Shown: positions 34,891-43,429 of the stretch, piece by piece
Position numbering within the stretch: position 1 is the stretch's first letter
Layout of the letters: each line of letters opens with the position of its first letter
Source: Chitinophaga niastensis
Lineage (GTDB): Bacteria > Bacteroidota > Bacteroidia > Chitinophagales > Chitinophagaceae
NCBI RefSeq assembly: GCF_003014755.1
Contig: NZ_PYAW01000010.1
Coordinates: forward strand, 62,001-126,000
Length of the DNA stretch: 64,000 bases
Direction: 5' to 3'
Notes under the pieces: generated by a model
Databases searched by the model: none
Told to the model about the DNA's origin: nothing
What the model saw: only the letters and a program-made list of their open reading frames with translations
Translations under genes and position numbers: made by a program

Positions 34891-35901
34891 TTATTCATGA
34901 CTGATCACCACTTTCCCAAAATATTTCCCTTCCATATAATACCGGAATGCTTCTGCTGCCTCACTAAAATGAAACACCTGATCAATCACCGGCTGCATAC
35001 CATTTACTGCAATCGCTTTATTCATAGCAACGAACTGCGCTTTGCTGCCAATAGCAATAGGCCGCATGTTAGTCATACCATAAGTGATCAGGTTTACGTT
35101 GAGCAGTGAGGAATCGTTGGCTACGCCGCCAATCATCGCTACTTCTCCTTCAATAGCAGTTGACCGGATCGATTTTTCCATGGTGCCGGCGCCGCCTACT
35201 TCCACTACATGATCCACACCTTTACCGTTGGTTAGTTCACGTACCTGCAGGTGCCAGTCGGTATTTTCAGCATAGTTGATGATTTCATCGGCACCCAGTG
35301 CTTTGAGCCGCGCGCCTTTTTCTTCGCTGGAAGTAGTGGCTATTACACGTGCCCCGGCTAATTTAGCCAGCTGCACGGCGAACAATGAAACGCCGCCGGA
35401 ACCAAGCGTGAGTACCGTTTGACCTGCAACCAGTCCGCGTCCGCCGGTGAGTGCATTCCAGGCGGTAAGACCAGCACAAGGTAAGGAGGCAGCCGCTACA
35501 TATGAAAGATGTGCGGGTATATGTACCACTGCATTTTCATGTAGCACGGCCAGTTCCGTCAGCATACCATTCAATGAACCGCCCAGCTGTGCTGCATTTT
35601 CCCAGGCGAAAGGACCATCCTGCCATTCAGGAAAAACCTGCCCTGCTACCCTGTCGCCAACCTTAACACGGGTTACCGCTGCGCCTATTGCAACCACTTC
35701 ACCAGCGCCATCGCACAAGGGCACTACATCCGGCCGGACAGGCAACGGATAAAAACCCCTTAATATCATTATTTCCCGGTAGTTCAGTGAACTGGCTTTT
35801 ATCTTTATCACTACTTCATTAAGACCGGGTGTTGGTTCGTTATGTTCTTTTAATGTAAGTCCGGAGAGTCCTGCGCCTAAATTAACATGGTAGCTTTTCA
35901 T
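34891..35901 (-). CDS. Zinc-independent MDR dehydrogenase / quinone-reductase-like oxidoreductase
   Basis: This is a 336-residue medium-chain dehydrogenase/reductase from ATG 35901. The GroES-like half has EVVIKIKASSLNYREIMILR and DVVPLCDGAGEVVAIG. The NAD(P) site is TVLTLGSGGVSLFAVQLAKL (variant GxGGVS). The catalytic zinc ligands of alcohol dehydrogenases are absent, and it carries no structural-zinc cysteine cluster. It probably reduces quinones or enones. It is divergent from an HxlR regulator, with a perfect palindrome between them. Confidence 0.9.
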   Translation of the reverse strand: MKSYHVNLGAGLSGLTLKEHNEPTPGLNEVVIKIKASSLNYREIMILRGFYPLPVRPDVVPLCDGAGEVVAIGAAVTRVKVGDRVAGQVFPEWQDGPFAWENAAQLGGSLNGMLTELAVLHENAVVHIPAHLSYVAAASLPCAGLTAWNALTGGRGLVAGQTVLTLGSGGVSLFAVQLAKLAGARVIATTSSEEKGARLKALGADEIINYAENTDWHLQVRELTNGKGVDHVVEVGGAGTMEKSIRSTAIEGEVAMIGGVANDSSLLNVNLITYGMTNMRPIAIGSKAQFVAMNKAIAVNGMQPVIDQVFHFSEAAEAFRYYMEGKYFGKVVISHE

Positions 35902-35982
35902 AAAAATTGTTTTTGTTTTCCATCCTGTTTCAGATGTCAATGTTTAATGCAAATGTGCGCCGGGATCTTTACTTTTACAATA

Positions 35983-36000
35983 ACGAACATAATTGTTCGT
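35983..36000. promoter_or_regulatory. Putative HxlR operator
   Basis: Perfect palindrome ACGAACA-TAAT-TGTTCGT between the divergent dehydrogenase and HxlR genes, 28 bp before the HxlR start. HxlR proteins bind such dyads at divergent promoters. The assignment is by position. Confidence 0.6.
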
Positions 36001-36027
36001 GCGCAGCAGTTGTATAAATAGTTCATC

Positions 36028-36405
36028 ATGAAAAAGTTACAATCTACCAACCAGGAGAACAGGCAAAAGATTATTGCCAGCTGTCCTATTTCATATACCT
36101 TATCACTTATTGAAGGCCGCTGGAAGCCCATGATCCTGCATCAGCTGTTCTCCGGTGTTTCCCGCTACAGCGAATTAAAAAAAGTCATTACTATTATCAC
36201 AGAACGGATGCTGACAGCCGAATTAAAAGAACTGGAGCTGCGGGGGTTAATTCATCGCACGGCGTATGAGGAAGTGCAGCTCAAAGTGGAGTATAAACTT
36301 ACCGATAGAGGGGAATCTCTCAGAACAGTATTTAACCAGTTATGGCAATGGGGTAAGGCCGACAGAACAGCACTGTTAACAGAAAAGGTAGCGGAAGCAA
36401 ATTGA
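36028..36405 (+). CDS. HxlR-family transcriptional regulator
   Basis: This is a 125-residue winged-helix regulator. The HxlR core reads SCPISYTLSLIEGRWKPMIL, SRYSELKKVITIITERMLTA and ELKELELRGLIHRTAYEEVQ. There is a Cys before the core (SCP), the position that senses electrophiles or oxidants in several HxlR proteins. It is divergent from an MDR oxidoreductase, a standard arrangement in which the regulator represses a detoxifying reductase. Confidence 0.94.
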   Translation: MKKLQSTNQENRQKIIASCPISYTLSLIEGRWKPMILHQLFSGVSRYSELKKVITIITERMLTAELKELELRGLIHRTAYEEVQLKVEYKLTDRGESLRTVFNQLWQWGKADRTALLTEKVAEAN

Positions 36406-36447
36406 TCTGCTCTGCCTTCAAACTTTCCATAGGAGCGCTGCTCAGCC

Positions 36448-36930
36448 TTATTTTGCAGGTAGTAAGCGATCCAATTGCCGCTGATAATCGTATTGCAGAT
36501 CCTCATGCTGTACTGCGATCACTTTTGTGATTTTTTTGAGTTGCTGCTCATATAAGTTGTGGAGTTGTATACTGTAGGTAGACAGTAACCCTGCATCTTT
36601 CATTTTGGTACAAAAATAAATGAGCAGTTCAGCCTCCACCTGTTTGGAGCTGGTATAACGGATATGCTTATTGGTTATTCTTAGAATTTTACGCAAACGC
36701 TTTTTTGCATTATATAATTTATCACTCCCGATATCCGCAAATCCTTTATCTATCTCGCTCTTCACGGATTCAATATATCTTTGTTCATCATGCGCTTCAA
36801 AAAGCAGGTAGTTCAGTAGTTCTTTATTATCAACCTTATATTTGGCTAAACGTATACATAAAGCGGCTAACTCCGCAGGTGGGATACTATTTAATTCTTT
36901 TTTTATTTCGCTAATAGAGGCAGCTTTCAT
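36448..36930 (-). CDS. Conserved helical protein of unknown function
   Basis: This is a 160-residue soluble, probably all-helical, Lys-rich protein with no signal peptide. The opening pattern KAASISEIKKELNSIPPAEL followed by LCIRLAKYKVDNKELLNYLL is one I have seen in uncharacterised Bacteroidota proteins, but I know of no function. It stands alone between HxlR and the AI-2E family gene. Confidence 0.75.
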   Translation of the reverse strand: MKAASISEIKKELNSIPPAELAALCIRLAKYKVDNKELLNYLLFEAHDEQRYIESVKSEIDKGFADIGSDKLYNAKKRLRKILRITNKHIRYTSSKQVEAELLIYFCTKMKDAGLLSTYSIQLHNLYEQQLKKITKVIAVQHEDLQYDYQRQLDRLLPAK

Positions 36931-36986
36931 GAATATCAGGTCCGTATTTGTTGTGATGCTAAGCGCGAAGTTACTATGTATTCCAG

Positions 36987-38066
36987 CTATTCAGCGGGTG
37001 AGGCTACATCTTTCTTTTCTAACCAGGAATTAAAAACAGTGTAAAATACGGCTACGATGATGGCTCCTTTAAACATTCCCGCAAAGCCCCATGCAGCCAG
37101 GCCACCAATTACACCCAGGAAAAGCACCAGGAAAGGGAGTTTCCCGCTTTTAGCAATCAGCAGTGGTTTCAGTACAGCTTCTCCCGCTACCATCAATATG
37201 CCATAGATGATCAGGAAAACAGTCATGCCCGTATGCCCCTGCATGGCCATCCAGATGGTTAATGGTATCCATACCACCAAAGGTCCTATCTGAATAACTA
37301 CCAGGAAAAATATAAGTGCAGATAACCCCAGTGCAAAAGGAATACCTGCAATGGTTAGTCCGACCCAGGCAATGATGGCAGCAATAAAAGCTGTACCCAT
37401 TACGCCGATAGCCACCCCTTTCACCGCCTGTGTGGTAGCGCTGAGCAAGGCAGAGCCATCTTTACGCCCCAGCAAATGCTGAATGGTAGACCGAAGTGGC
37501 TGTACCGCCTTGTCACCACTTACCAGTAAAAAAGCAGAGATAACGATGCCGATCACCAGCTGAAACGCTACACCAATGATACCGGCGCCGCTGTTGATCA
37601 TATGATGTAATACCATTCTGATCTGCGGCTCATATACACTGATCGTCTCCTTCGGGCTCTCTTTCAGGTGTTGCCAGAAAATAACTATTTCACTGCCTAC
37701 AAAAGGAATGTTTGTTATCCATGCCGGTAAGGCTGGTAACCCCTCTGTACTGGCCACACTTATCCATTCTACCGCTCCCCTTACATGTGTGCTCAGCGTG
37801 GAGATAATATACGTTAATGGCAATGCAATAACCGCTGTCAGGGCAATTGCATAAATGACCGCAGCCAGCTTCCTGCGCCCACGCATGAAGCCCGCAAAAC
37901 GTTCAAACAGCTGATGAAATGAAACAGAAAAAATAAGCGCAAAGGTTAATACCCCAAAGAAAATTTTTAATACATCATAGAGTGCCAGTAATAAAGCCAG
38001 CAGTAACAGTAAAACAAGAATAGTTTCGATGATATTCCTTGAAGCAGGCCTGAAACGAGTATTCAT
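36987..38066 (-). CDS. AI-2E family (PerM/YdiK-like) membrane protein
   Basis: This is a 359-residue protein with about seven to eight membrane helices. Family signatures include VIYAIALTAVIALPLTYIIS, GSALLSATTQAVKGVAIGVM, GLTIAGIPFALGLSALIFFL and IGPLVVWIPLTIW. The family includes putative exporters of autoinducer-2 and Na+/H+-type antiporters, so the substrate is open. It is probably monocistronic. Confidence 0.93.
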   Translation of the reverse strand: MNTRFRPASRNIIETILVLLLLLALLLALYDVLKIFFGVLTFALIFSVSFHQLFERFAGFMRGRRKLAAVIYAIALTAVIALPLTYIISTLSTHVRGAVEWISVASTEGLPALPAWITNIPFVGSEIVIFWQHLKESPKETISVYEPQIRMVLHHMINSGAGIIGVAFQLVIGIVISAFLLVSGDKAVQPLRSTIQHLLGRKDGSALLSATTQAVKGVAIGVMGTAFIAAIIAWVGLTIAGIPFALGLSALIFFLVVIQIGPLVVWIPLTIWMAMQGHTGMTVFLIIYGILMVAGEAVLKPLLIAKSGKLPFLVLFLGVIGGLAAWGFAGMFKGAIIVAVFYTVFNSWLEKKDVASPAE

Positions 38067-38142
38067 ACCATGTTATTTAATAAATAGGGAATGAACTGAT
38101 CTTATAAATATAATATCTGAACAGGAAGATTCCTCATTTAGT

Positions 38143-38340
38143 TTAGCGCTCACCCCATGTTTCCTGTAAATGCCGCCATAATACTGTTCCATCTGCACAA
38201 GCAATAAATAAAGCACTGGACACTCTCACTGTAGTGGTGGCGGTTGTTTGCTGCGTTTCGCGGTAAGTGATCAAAGCTAATCCGGAGACAGCATATCTCA
38301 CTACCATCTGATCTGTAGTGGCTATAAAATCCGGTTTTGT
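38143..38340 (-). pseudogene. C-terminal remnant of an NTF2-like (DUF4440-type) protein
   Basis: The last 65 or so codons of this frame read PDFIATTDQMVVRYAVSGLA, then LITYRETQ and SSALFIACADGTVLWRHLQE, the pattern of the DUF4440/NTF2-like C-terminus (alvtYre...RsS...dGtWr..fHQ.T). The N-terminal half of the domain is missing: the upstream sequence turns into an MFS transporter gene in another frame. It is a gene fragment. Confidence 0.55.
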
Positions 38341-38924
38341 TCCGAAAACACCCGGTAACCAGGTGGCCAGGTCATCGTAGCACAAATAGCTATGCCAAAA
38401 CCAATTGCCAATAGTCCCAATGCCAGCAATACCACAGCGGCTCCCAGCTTACGGGCCATCACCGGACTGGCAAAGGGCCCCGTGAAAAATCCGATAGCAT
38501 AGGGCAGCACAGCCATTCCTGTGGAAAGTACATTCCAATGAAGTCCGTTTTGTAAATAAATAGGATAGATCATAAAAAATGCAGCCGTTGCATTGAACAA
38601 AAAGATAATAATAAGACCGGTAACAAAATGTTTATCATGAAACAGGCGCAGATCTATCAACGGATCTTTTCCAAGTGCAACCGTTCTGTTTTCCACATTA
38701 ATAAAAACGATCAAAGCGGGTATAGCAGCGCCCATACAAACAAATATCCATGCCGGCCAACCAGCTTCCCGCCCTTTGATCAATGGATAAATAAATAAAA
38801 ACAGCACCAGCGATATCAACAGCATACCCGGTATATCTAATTTGGGTTGCCGGGTCATCCTGTTTTCCGGTAGCAACAAAATCGCCAACACAATAGTGAG
38901 ATGAATTTTACAGATGAAAGCCAT
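38322..38924 (-). pseudogene. Truncated MFS (DHA2/EmrB-QacA type) transporter
   Basis: About 180 codons match the middle of a 14-helix DHA2 drug exporter: LLLPENRM, GMLLISLVLFLFIYPLIKGR, the loop DPLIDLRLFHDKHFVTGLII and the region to GLLAIGFGI. The first six helices are absent and the C-terminal helices are replaced by unrelated codons after about 38370. It cannot make a working transporter. The right boundary lies within 150 bp of the Gly-zipper lipoprotein gene. Confidence 0.75.
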
Positions 38925-39061
38925 CTCTCCCGGATATTTAAAAAATACCGCGGAATTACGCCAGGGGCCTACCGGAAGGCGAATAAAAAGGCGTTAAAAT
39001 AATAAATGGCACAATTTTAGGTAGGTGCAGGTATAAACACCATATTTTTAAATTTAAAGCC

Positions 39062-39559
39062 ATGAAACAAGTATTTGTAGCCTTAGCCACAGCAGTAGTT
39101 CTCTTTTCCTGTAAAAGTAATGCTGATACAGGTACTGCTATAGAAGAAGCCAGAAAAGAGACAATTGATTCAATGAACAATGTGAGTGCCATCAGTGCTA
39201 CCAGGGAAAAGGTAATTGACTCCATGAGAGCAGTAAAAAGAGGGCATGAAAGGTACGCACCCGGTGTTAGCAATAATGAGAACGGATATTCTACAGCACC
39301 GGCAGCTAACGAGGCCAATAACAATACGGTAGCTTCGACCCCCGCTCCCACCCCGGTTGTTAAAAAGAAAAAAGGATGGAGCCATACTGCTAAAGGAGCT
39401 GTAGTAGGCGCCGGCGCAGGTGCCATTACAGGAGCCCTCATCAATAGAGATCACTTGAAAGGTGCTGCTATCGGAACCCTGATAGGCGCAGGTGTAGGTG
39501 CCGGTACAGGTGCTATTGTGGACTATGAAAAGAAAAAAAGAGCGCTTAATAATCAATAA
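39062..39559 (+). CDS. Lipoprotein with glycine-zipper segment
   Basis: This is a 165-residue lipoprotein with lipobox VVLFSC. A charged linker with two similar KETIDSM/EKVIDSM segments and a Pro/Ala/Thr stretch follow. The C-terminal third is a YMGG-like Gly zipper (AVVGAGAGAITGALI and GTLIGAGVGAGTGAIV) that can insert in or span a membrane. Such proteins are usually envelope-stress or outer-membrane components. It is followed by a very strong terminator. Confidence 0.85.
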   Translation: MKQVFVALATAVVLFSCKSNADTGTAIEEARKETIDSMNNVSAISATREKVIDSMRAVKRGHERYAPGVSNNENGYSTAPAANEANNNTVASTPAPTPVVKKKKGWSHTAKGAVVGAGAGAITGALINRDHLKGAAIGTLIGAGVGAGTGAIVDYEKKKRALNNQ

Positions 39560-39570
39560 TACAGTTTACG

Positions 39571-39627
39571 AATAACAAATAATAAAGGCGCCTTCCTGAC
39601 CGGAAGGCGCCTTTATTATTTGTTATT
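39571..39627 (+). terminator. Very long perfect terminator hairpin
   Basis: A perfect 26-bp stem (39571-39596 with 39602-39627) with a 5-base loop and GC-rich core AAGGCGCCTTCC, followed by TTTT. It lies just after the Gly-zipper lipoprotein gene. Confidence 0.85.
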
Positions 39628-39762
39628 TTTCATCCGTAGCCTACTGGCATTAAAAACGCAGGGGGAAATCGAAAAGCGAGGTAAAATACATCACACAACA
39701 AGCAACAAATCTCACATGTTAAACGCAGGATTTGTTGCTTCATTCAGTTTCCGTTCCTACAT

Positions 39763-40263
39763 TCATTTTGTGGCCATTATCTGTCCTCTTATTTCTCCAT
39801 TGGGATATGCGCTGGTATGAATATTTACATACCATTTTCCTGCTAACAGGTCGGCACCCTGCGCCTGGGTTGCTACGGCACTACCTGAAACGCTGCCATA
39901 AGTAGCGGAAGAAAAGCCGGTAATACCAATCACAACAGGGGCACTTGATCCTGCCAGCGCTGGTTCATGGAAGTGCATGCCGGTAGCCGCACCAGTAATA
40001 CCTGTCCATGAAAGCGAATAAGTGATTTTATATGTGGAGGGGTCGTAAGTACCTGAAAGCGTACCGGTACCGGTAGCAGCATTGGGAGGTGTTTCCTGCC
40101 CGCCATTCAGGGAAGCGCTAAGTGTATAAGTAGTGGGAGGTGGAGTAGTACCGCCACCGTACCCGTTACTTTTACCACAAGAGGCCAGCCATGCAGCTAT
40201 AACCACGAAACTGTAAGCCAGCAACTGTTTCCTGTAAAGACGGAAAAAAGATATAGTATCCAT
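39763..40263 (-). CDS. CHRD-domain lipoprotein, copy 1
   Basis: This is a 166-residue lipoprotein (lipobox AWLASC) with a GGGTTPPPTTY linker and one CHRD domain. Signatures are LNGGQETPP, GTLSGTYDPSTYKITY, MHFHEP, LLAGKWYVNIHTSAYPNGEI and RGQI. CHRD domains occur in secreted Bacteroidota proteins; their role is unclear. It is nearly identical to the gene at 40421-40948, including the upstream flank, so it is a recent tandem duplicate with a period of 685 bp. Confidence 0.92.
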   Translation of the reverse strand: MDTISFFRLYRKQLLAYSFVVIAAWLASCGKSNGYGGGTTPPPTTYTLSASLNGGQETPPNAATGTGTLSGTYDPSTYKITYSLSWTGITGAATGMHFHEPALAGSSAPVVIGITGFSSATYGSVSGSAVATQAQGADLLAGKWYVNIHTSAYPNGEIRGQIMATK

Positions 40264-40331
40264 AACAGTTGTTTTTAGTATTTACGTATAATTACCTTTA
40301 ATCGTTGCTTTTAAATAGCTAATTAACAAAT

Positions 40332-40360
40332 AAGGGTTTAAGTGCATGACTTAAACCCTT
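40332..40360 (-). terminator. Hairpin downstream of CHRD copy 2
   Basis: Perfect 12-bp stem AAGGGTTTAAGT / ACTTAAACCCTT with loop GCATG, located after the stop of the 40421-40948 gene on the minus strand and followed by an AT-rich run. A degenerate copy lies near 41018-41044, upstream of copy 2. Confidence 0.6.
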
Positions 40361-40420
40361 TTCTTTATTCCCTGATTCAGGTCAGACTCTTCCTTATAAA
40401 CCGGGTGCTACCGGGATTAC

Positions 40421-40948
40421 TTAGTATCCCGGATTATGATATGTCATTACCTTATCCGGTTTAATTTGCCCTCTTATTTCTCCATTAGGATATGCGCTGG
40501 TATGAATATTTACATACCATTTTCCAGCTAACAGGTCGTCGCCCTGCGCCTGGGTTGCTACGGCACTACCTGAAACGCTGCGATAAGTAGCGACGGAAAA
40601 GCCGGTAATACCAATCACAACAGGGGCACTTGCTCCTGCCAGCGCTGGTTCATGAAAGTGCATGCCAGTAGGCGCACCACTAATACCAGTCCATGAAAGC
40701 ATGTAAGTGATTTTATATGTAGAGGGGTCGTAAGTACCTGAAAGCGTACCGGTACCGGTAGTCGCATTGGAAGGTGTTTCCTGCCCGCCATTCAGAGAAG
40801 CGCTAAGCATATAAGTAGTGGGAGGTGGAGTAGTACCGCCACCATACCCGTTACCTTTACCACAAGAGGCCAGCCATGCAGCTGTAACCACAAAACTGTA
40901 CGCCAGCAACTGTTTTCTGTAAAGACGGAAAAAAGATGTAGTATCCAT
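40421..40948 (-). CDS. CHRD-domain lipoprotein, copy 2
   Basis: This 175-residue paralogue of the neighbouring CHRD lipoprotein has the same lipobox (AWLASC), the same linker and domain motifs (LNGGQETPS, MHFHEP, AGKWYVNIHTSAYPNGEI), and differs mainly by scattered substitutions and a longer C-terminus (KPDKVMTYHNPGY). A good promoter lies upstream at 41004-41033. The corresponding sequence before copy 1 has drifted. Confidence 0.92.
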   Translation of the reverse strand: MDTTSFFRLYRKQLLAYSFVVTAAWLASCGKGNGYGGGTTPPPTTYMLSASLNGGQETPSNATTGTGTLSGTYDPSTYKITYMLSWTGISGAPTGMHFHEPALAGASAPVVIGITGFSVATYRSVSGSAVATQAQGDDLLAGKWYVNIHTSAYPNGEIRGQIKPDKVMTYHNPGY

Positions 40949-41521
40949 AACAGTTGTTTTTAGTGTTTACGTATAACTACATTTCATCGTTGCTTATTAT
41001 TAGCAAATTTAACTAAAAAGGGTTTAAGTTCAATGACTTAAATCAATATCATAGTATCGTATGAATGGAATATTACCAGTCTCGTATCCCGATATTTCCA
41101 GATACCGGGTTTGTTTATTCCCAATATTTATATTATACTTGTATAGTATAAGATGACCCAACATCTTAATAAACACAACAGGTAGTATTTTGATACAGCA
41201 TTCCATAAAGGAATAGAGCCGCCAACCCAAATCAGTGAGCAAACAATGAAATCATTCAACCATAAAATATTGTAAAAACCAACATTCACGATCTCAGTTA
41301 TTGAAAACAGCTAACATGTCTACGGGCACAAAGGATGCTTGTTGACTGTACATAATCTATCCGAACCATATCAAACCAGATTGAATGCGCATTGCTGTCT
41401 TCATCAGTAATGAATATTGAATTATCCTAAAACAATAAACCCAAAGACGAATGATTGAAAACCACTTACCTCAGCACCATTAACTATCTATAATAATTTC
41501 TCTATCCAAAAATCAAAAACA
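40949..41521. other. Long intergenic region
   Basis: This 573-bp AT-rich gap lies between the divergent CHRD copy 2 and the lectin-tailed lipoprotein. It holds the CHRD promoter and a degenerate hairpin near 41018-41044. I see no credible gene; a 70-codon minus-strand frame at 41030-41242 has no coding character. Confidence 0.5.
41004..41033 (-). promoter_or_regulatory. Promoter of CHRD copy 2
   Basis: On the minus strand, TTG (41033-41031), 19 bp, then TAAATTTG (41011-41004), 56 bp before the start codon. Confidence 0.5.
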
Positions 41522-42988
41522 ATGAAAAAAAACAACTTTACCAGGTTGGCTGCCACCACTATGGGATTAGCCAGCGTAATGCTCTCCTGTAAGAAAGATC
41601 AAACTGTTGCCAATGAAAGTGCAGCAAAAACTGTTATGCAAACAGTAAAATCCGATAGCATGGTATTAACGCCTTACGGCATGATTCCGTCGTCAAGGGT
41701 TTTTGAAGTAGATAATAATGCTACTGTAAAAATCGTTAACGGACATCTTCAAAAATTACAGGTAAGTACAGGAAAAGTGCTGCAGGATTTTGGGCAATTA
41801 TCTGAAGAAGCCCTGCATGCCACTAACCCTTACGCCTATGCTGCCAGGTTCAGCGGAGCAGCTAATGCGAGAAAGGCTTCCACCACTGCTGTTAACAGTA
41901 GCGCCCTTGCTTCAGGCGGTACAAATTATCCTGGTTATACCGTACAGGCCGCGGCAAGCAATATCAAATCTTTTTCAACCAAATGGATCGTCCCTGATGT
42001 ACCGCAGGAGTCTACCAGTACAGCCACCACCTTTTTGTGGAATGGGATAGATGGTGGTGCACTTCAGCCTGTACTGATGTGGGGAGGCACTGCAGGAGGC
42101 GCCTTTTATGCTATTGCCAACTGGTATTTTCTTGGAGGTAATTACTTTCATGGTCAATACGTGAATGTATCTCCCGGTACACAACTGCAAGGCGTCATCA
42201 CCTACATTTCCTACGACGGAACTAATTGGGTGTACAAAGAATCATTTACCGGCTATCCGGCAGCGGATGTTACCGTAACCCGGCCTACAGAAGCTACTGG
42301 CGTAATAGAATGCTGGGAAGCATATACGAACATTGTAACGCAATGGCCCAAAAATCTGTACACCGCCATGAACAATATTAATCTTACTGTACGTTCAGGC
42401 ACGCCACCAGCCACCTTTAACTGGTCTGTTTCCGGCGGTGCTATAACTACACCATCCGGCAATAATACAGTGATAGTAAGTAACAGCACCTCCAACGGTG
42501 AGATCGATTTTTATTTTGATGGTAGTAATCCCAGCACCGGCATTGTATCGGGGGCCACGTATAAGATCGTATCTGCCACCAATAATAGCAGCGTGCTGGA
42601 TGTAACGGGAGGTGGAACAACCGACGGCACCAAAGTAGAACTATGGAGCAATAACTCGCCTACCAGCACCAATCAGGAATGGGTAGTAACCAGCATAGGT
42701 AACGGGTATTATAAAGTACAACCATTAAATGCGCCCTCCAAAGCCCTGGACGTAAGCGGCGGCGGATCAGCAGATGGCACACAGATAGATATTTTAACTT
42801 ACAGCGGCAGCAGCGCACAGCAATGGAACATCACCAGTGTTGGCGGCGGTTATTACAATCTTACGCCTGCATGTGCTACCTCATCATCACTCGATATATA
42901 CAGCAACAATACTGCTAACGGTACTAAAGTGGAGATATGGGGCAGCAACGGGTCCAATGCGCAAAAATTTAAGTTTGTGATGCAATAA
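41522..42988 (+). CDS. Lipoprotein with G1-peptidase-like domain and ricin-type lectin tail
   Basis: This is a 488-residue lipoprotein (lipobox VMLSC). Residues of about 140-290 form an all-beta domain resembling glutamic (G1/eqolisin) peptidases: KSFSTKWIVPDVPQ, FLWNGIDGGALQPVLMWGG with a candidate catalytic Gln, and VIECWEAYTN with a candidate Glu. An Ig-like spacer precedes a C-terminal ricin-B beta-trefoil with repeats SVLDVTGGGTTDGTKVELW, ALDVSGGGSADGTQIDI and SLDIYSNNTANGTKVEIW, and Gln-x-Trp-type motifs (NQEWVV, AQQWNI). It probably binds glycan and may degrade protein at the cell surface. The peptidase match is distant. Confidence 0.7.
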   Translation: MKKNNFTRLAATTMGLASVMLSCKKDQTVANESAAKTVMQTVKSDSMVLTPYGMIPSSRVFEVDNNATVKIVNGHLQKLQVSTGKVLQDFGQLSEEALHATNPYAYAARFSGAANARKASTTAVNSSALASGGTNYPGYTVQAAASNIKSFSTKWIVPDVPQESTSTATTFLWNGIDGGALQPVLMWGGTAGGAFYAIANWYFLGGNYFHGQYVNVSPGTQLQGVITYISYDGTNWVYKESFTGYPAADVTVTRPTEATGVIECWEAYTNIVTQWPKNLYTAMNNINLTVRSGTPPATFNWSVSGGAITTPSGNNTVIVSNSTSNGEIDFYFDGSNPSTGIVSGATYKIVSATNNSSVLDVTGGGTTDGTKVELWSNNSPTSTNQEWVVTSIGNGYYKVQPLNAPSKALDVSGGGSADGTQIDILTYSGSSAQQWNITSVGGGYYNLTPACATSSSLDIYSNNTANGTKVEIWGSNGSNAQKFKFVMQ

Positions 42989-43014
42989 GTTGGCTGGAAT
43001 AACTTTCACAGAAA

Positions 43015-43067
43015 AGACAGCAGAGGACTAATCCAAAAGATCAGTTTGCTGCTGTCTATTTTTTTTT
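43015..43067 (+). terminator. Terminator of the lectin-tailed lipoprotein
   Basis: Stem AGACAGCAG / CTGCTGTCT (43015-43023 with 43049-43057) followed by a run of T, 27 bp after the stop codon. Confidence 0.75.
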
Positions 43068-43429
43068 AAATCTTCCGGTATAACAATCCACTCATCATTT
43101 AATATTAATAATTTCCGGCAATGATACTATATCAAAAATAAATTTCGATATATTTGAATAGCCAACATACAATCCTATGAAATGTTATTCATACTTACTT
43201 AAAATCGTTTACAGGCACTGGAACAAATAGTCGTTAACGTGAGTTTTCCATCCTATGATAATGACCTGATTTGAAAACCAGGAACTACTTAATTTTAAGA
43301 ATACCCTTCATCACAACCAAAAGCTCCATGCACTTGATATAATACTATAAAAAGGCTGTTTATTCCGAAAACGATTGATTGATGATCAGGTGCTCCCACA
43401 TAAATTAAATTTAAAAATCCAACAAAATC
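43068..43429. other. AT-rich intergenic region upstream of the RiPP precursor
   Basis: This gap of about 360 bp contains no convincing ORF; the longest ATG frame seen near 43177 is 17 codons. It should hold the promoter of the small peptide gene, but I could not fix one with confidence. Confidence 0.45.

Noticed and set aside
41030..41242. 70-codon minus-strand frame in the long intergenic region
   Set aside because: No domain and no downstream signal, and it overlaps the promoter and hairpin of CHRD copy 2.
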